Shown piece after piece: positions 5,349 to 5,665 of a DNA stretch of 5,665 bases. This DNA comes from an uncultured Collinsella sp. Its GTDB lineage: Bacteria; Actinomycetota; Coriobacteriia; Coriobacteriales; Coriobacteriaceae. Numbering within the stretch: position 1 is the stretch's first letter; each line of letters begins with the position of its first letter. Made by a program: the position numbers and the translations under genes. The stretch is taken from the NCBI GenBank assembly GCA_902494855.1, contig CABUVC010000110.1, positions 1-5,665 of the forward strand. The letters are read 5' to 3'. Below the pieces are notes generated by a model that worked only from the letters and a program-made list of their open reading frames with translations, did no database searches and was not told the origin of the DNA.

Positions 5349-5665
5349 ATGAGCGAGCAGACCATCGGTACCACGTGTGTTCAGGGCGGCTATCGCCCGG
5401 GCGATGCGGAGCCGCGCCAGGTGCCCATCTACCAGTCCACCACGTGGAAGTACGACACGTCCGAGCACATGGGCAAGCTGTTTGACTTGGAGGAGTCGGG
5501 CTACTTCTACAGCCGCCTGCAGAATCCCACGTGCGACCTGGTTGCCGCCAAGATCTGCGAGATGGAGGGCGGTACCGCGGCGATGCTCACGAGCTCGGGC
5601 ATGGCTGCGAACTTCCTGGCGATCTTTAATGTGGCCGGTGCCGGCGATCACGTGGTCGCAAGCTC
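5349..5665 (+). CDS. metY: O-acetylhomoserine aminocarboxypropyltransferase-type PLP enzyme, 3' truncated
   Basis: The first 105 residues of a Cys/Met-metabolism PLP enzyme are present; the window ends before the catalytic lysine. TTCVQGGYRPGDAEPRQVPIYQST, GKLFDLEESGYFYSRLQNPT and the SSGMAAN loop match the O-acetylhomoserine sulfhydrylase branch. YSR supplies the tyrosine and arginine that hold the PLP phosphate of the partner subunit, and SGM is the phosphate-binding loop. The likely reaction is O-acetyl-L-homoserine plus sulfide giving L-homocysteine and acetate in methionine synthesis. Methionine gamma-lyase and cystathionine gamma-synthase are close paralogues that the missing part would help exclude. 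The full protein is usually ~420-430 residues. The ATG start has AAGGGAG six bases upstream. It is divergent from the C_GCAxxG_C_C gene and preceded by its own promoter. Confidence 0.85.
   Translation, partial: MSEQTIGTTCVQGGYRPGDAEPRQVPIYQSTTWKYDTSEHMGKLFDLEESGYFYSRLQNPTCDLVAAKICEMEGGTAAMLTSSGMAANFLAIFNVAGAGDHVVAS

Noticed and set aside
5120..5374. N-terminal extension of the C_GCAxxG_C_C protein
   Set aside because: AAGGAG with ideal spacing marks ATG 5119; the extension runs through the divergent promoter and into the metY-like gene.
1..5665. CRISPR array, transposase, integrase, phage or toxin-antitoxin genes
   Set aside because: No regularly spaced repeats and no matching protein motifs were seen on either strand.

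Overview
The window looks like chromosomal DNA of a GC-rich, gut-type actinobacterium, most likely Coriobacteriia close to Collinsella. The evidence is high GC, frequent TTG/GTG starts behind AAGG-type Shine-Dalgarno sites, a four-domain ribosomal protein S1, and the mix of cyuA, a C_GCAxxG_C_C protein and an O-acetylhomoserine sulfhydrylase-type gene. This placement is by eye and was not tested with a search. The first ~140 bases do not belong to that pattern: they are an internal piece of a clostridial-looking ftsZ on the minus strand, lower in GC, joined directly to the middle of a cyuA gene.

Layout: 1-144 (-) ftsZ fragment; 145-828 (+) 3' part of cyuA (L-cysteine desulfidase family); 825-1583 (-) HAD-family phosphatase, convergent with cyuA and sharing a CTAG at the stop codons; 1584-1898 divergent intergenic region with the rpsA leader; 1899-3065 (+) rpsA with a strong intrinsic terminator; 3066-3388 intergenic region with two non-terminator hairpins and the rnpB promoter; 3389-3752 (+) RNase P RNA; 3766-3870 a long imperfect palindrome with near-direct repeats at its edges; 3970-4605 (+) YigZ/IMPACT family gene with terminator; 4673-5119 (-) C_GCAxxG_C_C family gene; 5120-5348 divergent intergenic region with a promoter; 5349-5665 (+) 5' part of a Cys/Met-metabolism PLP enzyme, cut by the window end.

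The genes do not form one operon; they are mostly single transcription units in alternating orientation. Two housekeeping translation/RNA-processing loci (rpsA, rnpB) sit in the middle. Two sulfur amino acid genes (cyuA fragment, metY-like) lie at the edges, but the left one is attached through a suspect junction, so linkage should not be over-read. I found no CRISPR array, transposase, integrase, toxin-antitoxin pair or defence system. The points most worth a second look are the ftsZ/cyuA chimera, the palindromic element directly after rnpB, and a possible Shine-Dalgarno-masking hairpin in front of rpsA.
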